Source: Marchantia polymorpha subsp. ruderalis
Taxonomy: Eukaryota; Streptophyta; Marchantiopsida; Marchantiales; Marchantiaceae
Reading direction: 5' to 3'
DNA: 64,000 nucleotides
Assembly: GCA_037833965.1 (NCBI GenBank)
Contig: AP031352.1
Location: 32,428,501-32,492,500, forward strand
Part shown: positions 12,668 to 23,258 of the stretch, in pieces
Layout of the letters: each line of letters opens with the position of its first letter
Position numbering within the stretch: the stretch's first letter is position 1
Program-made: the position numbers and the translations under genes
Notes under the pieces: generated by a model
Database searches by the model: none
What the model saw: the letters and a program-made list of their open reading frames with translations, nothing else
What the model was told of the DNA's origin: nothing

Positions 12668-13530
12668 CAGATCTCATTAAAAGTGACATTTTAGGAAAAA
12701 ATGCCACCTTCGCCACAATTACAATTTGGGTCGATGTCACAATTAAGCTTTTTTTTAAGCTACTCTTTGGTTGCCATTGAACTTTACGGCGTAAATTTTC
12801 AAGAGTTCGCAAGCACTGCCTAAAGTTCATGAAGTGCTCGTTGACAACGGATGAATGTTATTATCCCAAGCAAGCAATAGACCGCATTGCAGTTAGTAAA
12901 TGATTGGAAAGAGAATCCTTGTATTTGTTTTTTGAGCCAATCGTGGACAAAAATCAAAATAGTGCATGATCACATGACGGGTGTAATTTTTGAAATAAAA
13001 GATACACCTTGAAAGTTTCTAAAATTCCAATGTAAGAATATTCTTGTCATGAAACCAAGTTTCTCTCGAGTACTAGGTTCAAAGACAAGTGATGTTACTC
13101 ATCTTCAAGTGAGATTTTGAGGAGTAATACAATTCACGTCACGTGGATTTTGGAATTTGGCACTATTCAGTTGAAGTCTAATATGGTTAGTATCAAGAAC
13201 CTTGAACTCATTTATTCTCAAAGTACTAGCTCTATGTGCTTTGAATATACTCACGGTGAATGATCATGGACTCCTCTAAATTCTTGTTAGCTTTCGATGG
13301 CTATAGCTGTTACTTGAACATAACATGAGGGCAGAAACCTAAGTTAGACAGAACGTAGAAACAACACTGCCTGCAGTTCTCGTGAGATAATCTCAATCTC
13401 TTAATGGTTTCAAGACTGCCACAGAAGTTTTTCATAACAAATTCCACAAATGCCACTTTAAAGAAATTTTTGGTGCCACAATTAACAAAAAGGTGGCAAA
13501 AGTGGCAATTGCCACTTTTAAAGAGGTCTG
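12668..13530. mobile_element. Non-autonomous hAT-like TIR element
   Basis: The left end is cagatctcattaaaagtgac and the right end, read inverted, is cagacctctttaaaagtggc. The pattern begins CAG, as hAT termini often do, and the inverted similarity continues through GCCACC and CCACAATTA blocks. The flanks are an 8-bp near-duplication: gcttacgg (12660-12667) and ggttacgg (13531-13538), one mismatch. Eight bases is the hAT target size. The 863-bp body has no transposase frame. A perfect 22-bp palindrome centred on ggcaattgcc lies at 13498-13519 near the right end. Confidence 0.72.
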
Positions 13531-13554
13531 GGTTACGGGCTAATATTGAAGTGA

Positions 13555-13698
13555 GCTAATATTACTTGCTTGGTACAATGCACTACCCACGCAAGACGTG
13601 ATGCAAACCAATCGACGAGTCTCATGCTAATATTGCGTGCTTGGTATTATGCACTAACCACGCAAGGCCTTATGCCAACCAAACGACGAGGGTCATGC
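13555..13698. repeat. Two-copy tandem duplication, 71-bp unit
   Basis: Copies start gctaatatt at 13555 and 13626 and share tgcttggta, gcactaacc/gcactaccc, acgcaag and cgacgag blocks. A further partial gctaatatt lies just upstream at 13539. A 60-codon open frame across the array looks incidental. Confidence 0.72.
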
Positions 13699-14890
13699 AA
13701 ACTTCTCGATCCTGTTGGCTCAACTCGGAGAAAAGGATGGAAGGGAACATAGGGGACTGACTGCGTTCTAGGGCCACATTGCCATGTGACTGTTCTAGTT
13801 ATTGGCCAACGGAGTAGCGACGAGGCACGAAATGGTGAGAATCCGGCTACTTCAACTTTGTACCCACAACAACTATGCTAATGCTATGTGTTCCAAGGTT
13901 TTGTCTTCTTAGTGGATTTCATACTAGGGTTTTTGCTACTTGCTTACCATAGCCAACTTGTATGCTTGTGGATATCTGTTTGACCATGTATCATGACTCT
14001 TTACTCGCTTTGCAATTGAATTAGTTTAGGTTGTACTTATACTTAGTTAGTTTGTACGTTTGTTACACCTCTGTGTTTCACATATCTAGTTCCGCATTCT
14101 ATGAATTGTGTTTGAAAAGGGAATCATTCTTGAATCATATGATGAGGGGAGAGTGGAGCTTTGGGTTTAAGTTGGACCAAAGATCTTTAAGTTTAAAGGT
14201 TTGCTACTCTAGCTTTAGAGCCAGGGTTTTGGGTTTTAGTATGAACTATCGTTTCCAGCTTGGAAGCTCTTACGAGAAATTGCTAAAGATGTTATCCCTC
14301 TAAGTAACAACGAGTATTGCCTTCTTTGATGTACTAAAGTATTTATTTGTGTCCTTTTATATTTTTTCCTCCCTATTGTTGTCATTAGCAACCAGTTTTC
14401 GTTACATAATCAGAAACGAAAATTTGCGTTCTATTTAACCAAGCGTTATGACATACTGGAAGTGGTTCCCCTGGTAAATTATCAATAGTTAATCGGTGAC
14501 ATGCAATCCAGAGAAAAGGATTCAATATACTTGATTTTTTTGGTGTGGCAGCGTATTGTGTAGACCTTGTGACCTAGATATTCAGATTACTCTCGGTAGT
14601 AAGACATTGCTATGATGTTGAATTCTTATGTCAATTTTGTCTCTTGATTTCATTGAACTAAGATTTTATGTGTTATTCAGGTTTTTTGCTAGTTTACTTA
14701 TATTTCCTTACTAGTTTTTGATGTTCTACTCAGTACCCTTGTCCTTTTCAGGGCTGAAATGAGTGTCTGTCAGATTGGGTATGAGCAAATAAATTACATA
14801 CTTGGAGTTCGAGGGAATATTTTAAAAGTTTTTGGCTTACATTGAATTAAACTTCTGTTATTCCTCCCGAATGTACGATAAAAGATTTGC
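13699..14890. other. Intergenic, nothing recognised
   Basis: Mixed composition with one 90-codon plus frame (14031-14303) of no recognisable character. No RNA gene or bounded repeat was seen. Confidence 0.4.
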
Positions 14891-15680
14891 TGGGGATGGA
14901 ATTGTAACGAGTCCCACTGGCATTGTCTACTCCACTTGTAGCTCGTGGGGGTCAGCTTCGAGGTACAAAGGAAACCCGGAGAGAAATCAGAAACCAGACG
15001 TGTACGATCTCCAAGTCAAGTCTTGAATGTAGCGGAATGTTGGGTGGAGTGTGAATGAGACGTGAGGTTTCAAGTACAAGTGTCGTGTCCTGACACGCGG
15101 TCAAGAGTTGAGGGTGGAAAGCCTGTCAGACTTCATGATGAAGGCCTGACAACTCTGGGAGTCTTCGTAGCACTATCATACCCTGCAAGTTCATTGCCGG
15201 TTACGCCCATCATCGACCCGCTGAGAGTCTCCGTCATGGCAGGACCGTACTCATTGAAGGTACCTGCTACTAACTATACCTACAGGACTGGTATACTGGG
15301 AAGGCAAGGTAACAAATTTGGGTTGTGAGATCAGTTACTTCCGTCTGCCACTAGGGATCCGAAAGATCCTGGAAAAAACAGCTTCTTTTCGTAGAAGAAC
15401 TTTGATAACATATCACTAGACGGGGACATTGTATGGCCTCGAAACGGACTCCTTCTCCCTTTCTCGATCTATCTAAAAAAGGAAGGGATTTAGATGAGTT
15501 AAGCATTCAAAACTGCCCGTAAGAGCCATCAGCTTCTCCGAACATGGGTTGAAGACAGTTTTGATTCCCGTATCAGAAATGAACCACCATTTTTTGCAAA
15601 GGCTAGGGGAACCCAAATAGATCCGAAACTTCTTGATGATGATGGGATGAATTTTGAAAGATATCACCCAAAGCTGTTAT
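14891..15680 (+). other. Possible organelle-derived insert with group II intron-like sequence
   Basis: This stretch is more balanced in composition than both flanks. At about 15056-15130 it contains gaatgagacgtga followed by cggtcaagagttgagggtgg and aaagcc, an order that resembles, from memory, structured parts of plant mitochondrial group II introns. A plus-strand frame at about 15500-15670 is protein-like (RKSHQLLRTWVEDSF, then FFAKARGTQIDPK) but unassigned. The call, a nuclear copy of mitochondrial DNA (NUMT), is an inference from pattern recall. No domain V hairpin was identified. The alternative is unique intergenic DNA. Confidence 0.25.
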
Positions 15681-15727
15681 TTTGTAGTTGTTTACGAGAT
15701 GCCATCCATGTTTCTAACCGGTATATC

Positions 15728-16145
15728 CAGGCATGGATATAATAGTCATTGGCCTAAATTGCCTAAATATGTATAATTTAGTGTCTTCGAAAAAATTACT
15801 TTAGTCTACTCAAAAATATTAATTAAGGCAAATTTAGTCTCTTTAAAACGTTAATATAGTCTATCAAAAATATAATTTAGATCAATTTAACTTCGAAAAT
15901 TTTAATTTAGGTTAATTTGGTTTACTAATTTTTTTTCCAAAAATTTTTGTTTTTATAAAAAAAAATTACATTAATTTAGAAAAAATCAAATTTGAAATCC
16001 ATCAATTCTGCATACGTGTCCACTCTCCATTGATTAAAACTTGTTACTACCAAATCGCAGCTCCCTTAATTTAGTCGCCTAATCACCATATAGTTTAGGT
16101 AATTTAGGCGAACGTATATACGGTCGCCTAATACAACCATGCCTG
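15728..16145. mobile_element. Non-autonomous hAT-like MITE
   Basis: The left terminus is CAGGCATGG and the right terminus, read inverted, is also CAGGCATGG. Further inverted similarity follows (ggcctaaattgcctaaat against cgcctaaattacctaaact). The flanks are a perfect 8-bp direct repeat, ggtatatc, at 15720-15727 and 16146-16153. CAG-initial termini with an 8-bp duplication are the hAT signature. The 418-bp body is AT-rich and made of degenerate aatttagt-like units, with no coding capacity. This is one of the cleanest element boundaries in the window. Confidence 0.85.
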
Positions 16146-16153
16146 GGTATATC

Positions 16154-17674
16154 CATTCGAATGTGTACTCCTTGGTGTAGGCTAACACTTCAAGATGTGA
16201 AAAAACTTCATCAAACTGCCAATGTGTGCAAAACTTATGGATACAAAGTAATCATGCATAAAAGATAGGAAGACCTTACCATGTCTTACAAGAAAGTGTG
16301 AAAAAGTAACTCAAATTATCACTTTGGGATTATTGAAACCCCATTCACATCAAAAGAAGCCTTCTCATTGGCCATTAAACGAAAGATTCTACCAGATGTT
16401 GTGGAGGTCTAACCTCGCTGCAAGCTTCACGGTGTCAGTTTTGTCCTTTAAAGGGTATATTATAATTAGAGGTATTACTTCTCTACGAATGATTATGCAT
16501 GAAAGAAAGTTTGAAGTAAACCGGATCCAACAACAAATTCAAAAGAGAATTCGATTTACATGTGAAAAGAGTGTACAGTACTATGCAGATAGTGACGATC
16601 TTACTCCCAAACTATATCGTGGTTCCTTCAGATAAACAATGAAAAATCATTTTACAATAAAAGGGGTGAGGTAAAATGTTCAGGGAATCCGCGTGACAGT
16701 TCAGCGTGTAAAATCGGGGACGATCCTCGTGGATACACAGGAGTACCGTATGGAGAAAACGACATCTTACTTTAAGACGTAGAATGACTCCGAGGCGGTG
16801 GTGGAGACTCGCAGAGGTTGACATGCAAATGAACCAAGTGATGCCTGCGGTGTACATGCCGTCGTACGTCTTGTGCCCCAATAATTTTTCATGTCATATG
16901 TATAGCGTAGAGCGACTAATAAACCAAATTCGTCACCTCACCGCCGTGCAGAATCGCTTCTATCAGTATGTCGCCTATGCTAAAGTAGTAAGAGAGGCGC
17001 TCCGAGGCGTAATATTGTATATACACGTACTCTCCTTCAAATATCGGCCTTTTATTATCAGGCGCTCTGAAGGAATGTGACCATTTTCTCACGTGCGAAC
17101 TTTCTTGAGGTTGTGATCATGATCACATACAATTTACTCTCTTTTATACCGTGAGGATATATTTGAGAAGGAAGTCCACATTCGCTAATAGCGACGACAT
17201 GAATGTACACACCAGCCTGTACGTAGATTCACTGCGGGCGGTGAATCGGAAGGGATTGGCTGTCTTAAGGGATTACGACGGCCAAGTGATATAAGCACAC
17301 GCAAAAACCTTCATTTTGTAATTTGACATTCTCACAGCTCATCAAGAAAAATCGCGCTAATGCAAGGTCCGTGAACTTCCCTACAAACTGTTCCATCGAC
17401 GAGAAGTTCATCGATCGTCCGTATCGGACCGGACGTGCTTGTCCCGCTTTTTTTACGCATGAAATGAAGATTTCATTCTCGTTGAACCTTCTCGAACCCA
17501 GATCAGTAAGCCTATATAAAACAAAACCTAAACATAAATAGAACACCGTAGTAAAAGGTGCTACAATATTAGCGATTTCGCCTCTCAGGCGTACGAAGAC
17601 CAACCCTGCAACTTAAGACTGCAGTAGTGCTATTAATATACAGGATTCCGATACATGCCAGGGCTCAGACACAG
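16154..17674. other. Intergenic, upstream of the aspartic protease
   Basis: Contains unassigned frames (16324-16635 plus, 103 codons; 16612-16881 minus, 89 codons; 17265-17603 minus) without recognisable motifs. A 14-bp perfect palindrome gtgatcatgatcac lies at 17113-17126. No gene is claimed. Confidence 0.4.
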
Positions 17675-17682
17675 TATAAATA
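17675..17682 (+). promoter_or_regulatory. Candidate TATA box for the aspartic protease gene
   Basis: The sequence tataaata lies in a TATA-like context (acagtataaatactccc) about 570 bases before the protease start codon. A start site some 30 bases on would leave a 5' leader of about 540 bases, long but plausible. An alternative TATA-like motif (ctatataaaa) lies near 17511. Choice is by motif only. Confidence 0.4.
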
Positions 17683-18248
17683 CTCCCTCATGCAACTCCT
17701 CGCATTATTTGGTGACCATGGTGTCTCGCCGAAGAGTTGGAGGGTAGAGCTTGGGCATCCTTCAAGTCATAACCCCAGCACAGCCCCCTCTGGAACTCCT
17801 GGCGGCGCGTGCAAGGTGGCGGGAGGACTCGACGAAGGTCTGAGTTGAGCTGATCAGCAGCTTTTGTGTGTATCTTGTCAACAGGTGGCAGGCTCTTTCT
17901 GGTCGTTTGTACTGTTGAATATTTCTCGGGCACTTCGCTCCTCGACTCCAGAACTTCAACAGAATCTGTGTGCCTTAAATCCTAGTGAGGCCGTCGGCAG
18001 CTGGAGAACATTTGAACTTTCGGGTGCGAGGGAAGTCAGAAGCTGCTCCTTTTCACAGCGAGGGTTCAGTGGACAACTAGCTCTCCCACGAAGACGTTTC
18101 TTTATCTTTCTTCTGTCACCAAGTCTGAGCTGGGCAGCGGGGATTCTTGAGCGGTGGTGTAGAAGATTTTGAATCGCCGCGAGCTCGAAGGAAGCGACGC
18201 GAGGCACTACACTGCATTGAGTCGGGATATAGTGTCTGAAGTCTATCA

Positions 18249-19784
18249 ATGGGAAACAGAGGAGCCCGACTGTGTCTGATCCTGCTATGTTTCATACCTG
18301 TTCTCGTGGAAGGGCGGGCAGGGAGCAAGGGGAAGAAGTTTCATACGCTCCAAATCAATGGCCCGCCGGATTACAGCTCGAGGGTAGCAGATGCAGCGAC
18401 GTTTGCGGGCAGTACACAATCCCAACACGACAAGTCCGATGGACTTGTAGTCGAATTGTGGCACAGAAATTCGCCGAATTCACCATTTCTTCCCAAGGAT
18501 GCGAAGCACGAAGACCTCGTGAAGCAGAGTCTTCTGAGGGACAAGCAGCGTCTCGCGATGTTTTCCGACAAGATTGAAATGGCGTCCCGAGGCCTAACGA
18601 TGAACGACCTCAGCGTGCCCCAAGACCCATCGTCCATCAGTGTGGATACAAGTTCTGATACCGCCAATCTGGTAAGCCCGGTAATATCAGGACTGACTCT
18701 TGGCAGTGGGGAGTACTTTACGAGGATGGAGGTTGGAACCCCAGGGGAAGGTACTTATCTGGTCGTGGATACTGGGAGCGACATTCTTTGGATGCAATGC
18801 AACCCATGCAGCCATTGCTACTCGCAGCATGATCCCATATTCAACCCCATGAACTCATCTTCTTTCGATGTGGTTCCTTGCTATTCAAGTTCCGGTTGGT
18901 GCCAAGCTCTAAACGTCGGAGGCTGCATAGAAGACAAGTGCCTCTATCAGGTGAGTTATGGAGATGGTTCCTTTACTATCGGGTACTTGTCATCGGAGAC
19001 CTTCACCATGGGCACTACCAAAGGAGGAGATAAGGTGAAAATAAAAAACGTTCCATTTGGATGCGGATATGACAACGAGGGTCTTTTCGTTGGGGCAGCC
19101 GGAATTTTGGGCCTGGGGAAAGGCAGTCTGTCATTTCCTAACCAGCTGGAATCTCGATACTCAAGGAGATTTTCCTACTGCTTGACCAACAGGGAGAGTG
19201 GGGAGAAGACATCTAGCTCGCTGATATTCGGAGACGCTGCCATCCCTACGGGTAGTTCAAAAATAAAGTACACACCCCAGCTATTCAATGAGAAAATTCC
19301 CTCGTTTTACTACGTGGGGCTGACGGGCATCAGCGTGGGTGGTTCATTGCTGGAGATACCGTCTGAGACCTTTCAGCTGAAGACGAATACTGGCAAGGGA
19401 GGAGTCATTGTTGATTCGGGGACTTCCATCACCTGGTTCAATTCTGCTGGTTACAATATTGTGAGAGACGCGTTTCGGGATGGAACTGAAAATCTTCCTG
19501 GCACTACTGCCCCATTTGACCTTTTCGATACTTGCTACGACCTGTCGAACTTCACGTCCGTGGAGGTGCCTACCCTGACGTTGCACTTCGAAGGAGGGGC
19601 GGAACTCGACCTGCCAGCCAAAAATTATGTCATCCCGGTGGACGAGATAGGCAGATACTGCCTGGCATTCGCGTCTTCTTCGAGCAATTTTTCAATCATC
19701 GGAAATGTCCAGCAGCAAAATTTCCGTGTTGTGTACGATAATGTGGAGGGTCGCATCGGTTTCGAGCCGGACCAATGCTACTAG
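18249..19784 (+). CDS. Secreted nepenthesin-type aspartic protease (family A1B)
   Basis: A 511-codon, apparently intronless gene for a pepsin-fold endopeptidase, expected to act at acidic pH in the apoplast or vacuole. Residues 1-24 form a hydrophobic signal peptide (LILLCFIPVLVEG). A propeptide-like region reaches about residue 150. The first catalytic motif DTGS is at 174-177 (VVDTGSDILWMQC) and the second, DSGT, at 389-392 (IVDSGTSITWF). The flap tyrosine is in YGDGS at about 237. A Cys-rich nepenthesin insert (CNPCSHC to CLYQ) lies between 184 and 233. The C-terminal signature IIGNVQQQNFRVVYD to GFEPDQCY is intact. All key residues are present, so an active enzyme is expected. This start precedes the signal peptide directly. 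Plant relatives include ASPG1- and CDR1-like proteases; the substrate cannot be read from sequence. Confidence 0.95.
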   Translation: MGNRGARLCLILLCFIPVLVEGRAGSKGKKFHTLQINGPPDYSSRVADAATFAGSTQSQHDKSDGLVVELWHRNSPNSPFLPKDAKHEDLVKQSLLRDKQRLAMFSDKIEMASRGLTMNDLSVPQDPSSISVDTSSDTANLVSPVISGLTLGSGEYFTRMEVGTPGEGTYLVVDTGSDILWMQCNPCSHCYSQHDPIFNPMNSSSFDVVPCYSSSGWCQALNVGGCIEDKCLYQVSYGDGSFTIGYLSSETFTMGTTKGGDKVKIKNVPFGCGYDNEGLFVGAAGILGLGKGSLSFPNQLESRYSRRFSYCLTNRESGEKTSSSLIFGDAAIPTGSSKIKYTPQLFNEKIPSFYYVGLTGISVGGSLLEIPSETFQLKTNTGKGGVIVDSGTSITWFNSAGYNIVRDAFRDGTENLPGTTAPFDLFDTCYDLSNFTSVEVPTLTLHFEGGAELDLPAKNYVIPVDEIGRYCLAFASSSSNFSIIGNVQQQNFRVVYDNVEGRIGFEPDQCY

Positions 19785-19794
19785 ATATTTTCAG

Positions 19795-20455
19795 GGCAGG
19801 TTGAATCCACTTGAGGCCCCATACAAACTGGACAGGCGTGGAATTGGAGCTGAGAGGAAAAGTATCAGGAAGAGCGATGGAAATGTTCAGCGAGAAGCGT
19901 CAGCATTGGTAAGTATTACGTCAATAGTACTGCCTTAACAGCTCCTTGCCAATCATCCTAGTTCGTTAAGTACTAAGTAGAGAAGTAATGTTATCCCAGA
20001 ATTTGGCGCACGAGGCAGATTTTGCCTGCGTAAGCCGGAATTTAAATGTGATGCTGGAGGAAGCCAAATTTGGTCAATTTGATAGACCAGTGTCTCCGCT
20101 TGGAGCCAGACTCTGCTTGCATTGAAAAGGAACCAGAACCATTATTGATCTTCTTGATGATGGTGGAAGCTATATCGGATATAGCTTTCTTTACGTTGGT
20201 ATAATCTACGTAGTTAGATTTGCTGCATCTATCATGTAATCAGCCTATGGATGCAAGTAGAGAGCAATTATGTTAGAAAACCTTGCATAAACGGACTGGG
20301 AGGCAGGCTTTTAAGTGTTTCTACTTGACTGGGTGTAGGATGGAGAGGCAAAGAAGAGCAAGAAGGAGCTAAAGATGGAAGCTGAAGCAAACCGAGTGCG
20401 GGAGGCAGCTTTAGCTCGAGATTTCTTCCGAAAGTTTTGGCCAGAAAATTTGTGA
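19795..20455 (+). pseudogene. Orphan 3' exons of a G-patch-like gene (possible gene fragment)
   Basis: Two candidate exons join in phase. Exon A (19795-19908, 38 codons) follows ttttcag and ends before gtaagt; it reads GRLNPLEAPYKLDRRGIGAE then a charged stretch. Exon B (20339-20455) follows gggtgtag and reads a Lys/Glu-rich helix ending ARDFFRKFWPENL and a stop. The QGR-x-x-P ... DRRGIG pattern is like the C-terminal half of a G-patch domain, found in RNA-processing proteins that activate DEAH helicases. Both splice sites are phase 0. Exon A's acceptor lies only ten bases after the protease stop codon, and no upstream exons with the rest of a G-patch were seen in the window. It may be a transposed fragment, or the protease may sit inside a large intron of this gene. 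No symbol is assigned. Confidence 0.38.
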
Positions 20456-22464
20456 AAAGCATGTGTCACTTTCTCCACAGAGTAGAGTCTCTGTCCTGTG
20501 TAAACCTCTGCCAGTTGCTCAGTTACCATTTTGTTGTCAGTAGGTAATCGTATATTCACATATGGAGTCCACAATGTTCTGAAGGTTGCCATTGCACCCA
20601 AACTCTGATTGTAAATATATCTCCACCTTGCAACATCGCCTGTGTGATATCTTTGCATCTGGACTTCTGTCTGATCACACAGGGTAAAGCAAAGTCCAGT
20701 AGCAGTACCGAGAGGCCACGCCCAAAGTTATGCCGTGGGGCAATTTCCTCCTTGCTCGTGAGCATCATTATCGGCAAATTGCAGTTGGTTCCTCTGATAT
20801 TGTCGTCTTGTAAGAAGATAGAGCCTTCGGTTACTCATCTGGATCTTGATAAAGCAGTCTCTCTCGTACTGTCAGAGAGCTCATGGTCATATCAATTGCA
20901 GAACATCAGTGACCAATGCATGCTGTTGTCGAATACGTTTTGCACCAAGAAAAAGAACACCCAAACTCGTTGGTCTGAAGAAGTGTATGATGCTTACCTA
21001 ACCTCCCGACAGTTTCTCTACCTACTACGAACGCCACGCCAGGTCTTGACCTGACCTGATTTGAGTTAAGGCACCAACTTTGCATACGTTCACTGATCTG
21101 GAAATTCACTCGTGCACAACGAATTTTTGGCAGTATCATTTCATACTTGCAAATATGGTTATCAGACCATTCACGATCACGAAATAAAGTAGAAACCAAG
21201 ATAAAGAAGGGAATCACGAATATATTACCAGTATCGACCATTCAATACGAGCATTTATAACTTTGCGCATATGAATAGAAGGGGAAAATATATAAGTCTA
21301 CCCATTCATAGAACGTGAGCTCGAGCTAGACATTCTTCGTTTCTCGACGACATAAAGTTCTGTACATTTCAGTAAACTTAGTTGAGCAGATGTTAGATAA
21401 ATAGGTCATGTTGTATAGAAGCTTCGGCTCAGCTGTACCAGCAGCACTTTAGAAGTAGGACGGTACAGGCGGTAACTACATTCTGCAATGTGAAAGTGAG
21501 TGTTGGCGGAGTTTCCTCCAGGAATCTCTTGAGCGTTTAAAAACTTTACACAAATTTGATGGGCACGGCTTTGGTGATTTTTTCCGCCTGTCTTCGTATT
21601 TGAAGATGCTCAATTATTTGAAACATCCAGTTCATTTTTCTCGGAAAAATGTGTACGTGAAAAATTCGTTCTTACCGTGATACTTTCAAGTTGCATATTA
21701 TGTTGTGTCGTACGCTTACGTCGTCTTGAGTTCGTATTTTATAGGTGTTTTTTTGTTCGTTGTTTCTTGTCATACATTACTTCAGCATGTATGACAAGCT
21801 CATTTGACTTTCCCCATAAATTATGCGCGAACTTCGGAGAATTGTATTTTTCACAACCAAAAAACCCTCTGGCTTTGTTGACACATGATTATTTTCCAGC
21901 CTCACTTCACCACATTAGGACTATCGTTGGCAGAGTTTGCTACCCAGTAGAGTGGCTTTTGCCCCTCGTTGTAGCCTCAATTAGAAACCCGTCCATAGTC
22001 TGCAGACGTAAGCAATCGAGCAAGCCTTGTCTAGTATTCTAGTTTAGTACATGAAAACTAACAGCATGAAGCCCAACCTAAAGGGCAATATTTGGATAAT
22101 CACAATGCTAATGACTTTGGAAATACCTTGCAATATAGCTTGTCTCAAATTATACTGTATTGTGCACAACCTTTTCGTTCTTTGTCGGCCTTGATTTCAA
22201 AAAGAAATATATATTGCCCTCCTCCTCTCTCTACAAAGAAAGATGTCAGATGCGAACGCACTATTCCCTCTGTCATCGCGACGAGAGCTGAACTAGTCCT
22301 CATGCAGAGTCTAAGCTACGTCGACCTTGTTGGCAGCGCAGTCCACAGAACTGATGACAAAGTCGTAATGCTCTCGTAACATTCCACAACATCGCCTCGG
22401 CCACGAAGCTGAAGCCCGGACAGCCTAGCTGCCGCGCACTGCGAGCAAAGCACCGGGACGCCCA
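20456..22464. other. Intergenic, nothing recognised
   Basis: Several frames of 70-136 codons on both strands (for example 20311-20658 minus, 20644-21054 plus, 21677-22042 plus) lack motifs and overlap each other. No RNA gene was seen. The last bases (about 22455-22464) belong to the target duplication of the next element. Confidence 0.4.
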
Positions 22465-23251
22465 CCCTCGTCACTAAGTGCTCCTCAAAAATGAGGGAAC
22501 GCGACCTCTGCCCGCAGCCCGACCCCCCCTCCTCACCCGGGCCCACATCCCGACCCCCTCCCCCCGCAACCAGACACCCTCCCCCGCAGCCCGACCTCCC
22601 GGTTACTAGTTATTAGTTGTGGAGACCCTCCCGCTTTAGCTCGCCCATCGGGCTCTTTCTCTCGCGGCCTCCCTTTCCCGCAGGGAACTTGTACTTCGTA
22701 GTTTTTTCCTGCCCCATGCCCCAATTCTCCTCCCCTCGCAAAGGGGAGGAGAACACTCAATACTCTCATTCTCTGAACTTACATGGCCAGACGAAGTACA
22801 TAATTCTCAACACCATTGTTGGGCTCGATTGTTATTGCCAGCGTTTTTGATTAATCAGAAGTTTGATTTTTCCGATTTACTGCTTGAACGCAGCGCCTGC
22901 CTGCGTCTAATTTTTCCAACCAAATCTCCGAAATGGAAGACATGACATGCCTCGCAATACATTTGTCGTTCGCAGTTCTCTTCAAATGTGGGACAGAATC
23001 AGAAGGGGCTAAACTATTTAATAAAATTTAGCGTGAAGGACTCGGTGACTGGCATTGGCAGAACAGTGGACGCAGACATTTTGCGAAGCGACGGGAAAGG
23101 GAAAGTGGAGTGATCGGGAGGCGGCCATCCCTAGTCGGGCTGGGGGGAAGGGGGGATGGGGTCGGAGGCGGGGAGGTCGGGCTGCGGGCAGAAAGCCCGG
23201 GCGGGCAGAGGTCGCGTTCCCTCATTTTTGAGGAGCCCTTAGTGACGAGGG
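22465..23251. mobile_element. Non-autonomous TIR element, probably Mutator-like
   Basis: The left arm (from 22465: ccctcgtcactaagtgctcc, on through caaaaatgaggg and aacgcgacctctgcccgc) is repeated inverted at 23201-23251, about 51 bases with one obvious mismatch. The flanks share gggacgccca (22455-22464 and 23249-23258). Because the TIR starts with ccc and the duplication runs into ggg, the exact split is ambiguous by about three bases, giving a target duplication of 7-10 bp. That range fits Mutator-like elements. The interior is GC-rich next to the arms (C-runs on the left, G-runs on the right), so the arms may extend in degenerate form. There is no transposase. Confidence 0.7.
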
Positions 23252-23258
23252 ACGCCCA

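Noticed and set aside
17113-17126. 14-bp palindrome gtgatcatgatcac
   Set aside because: Isolated, with no nearby gene start or second copy; expected by chance in 64 kb at roughly this length.
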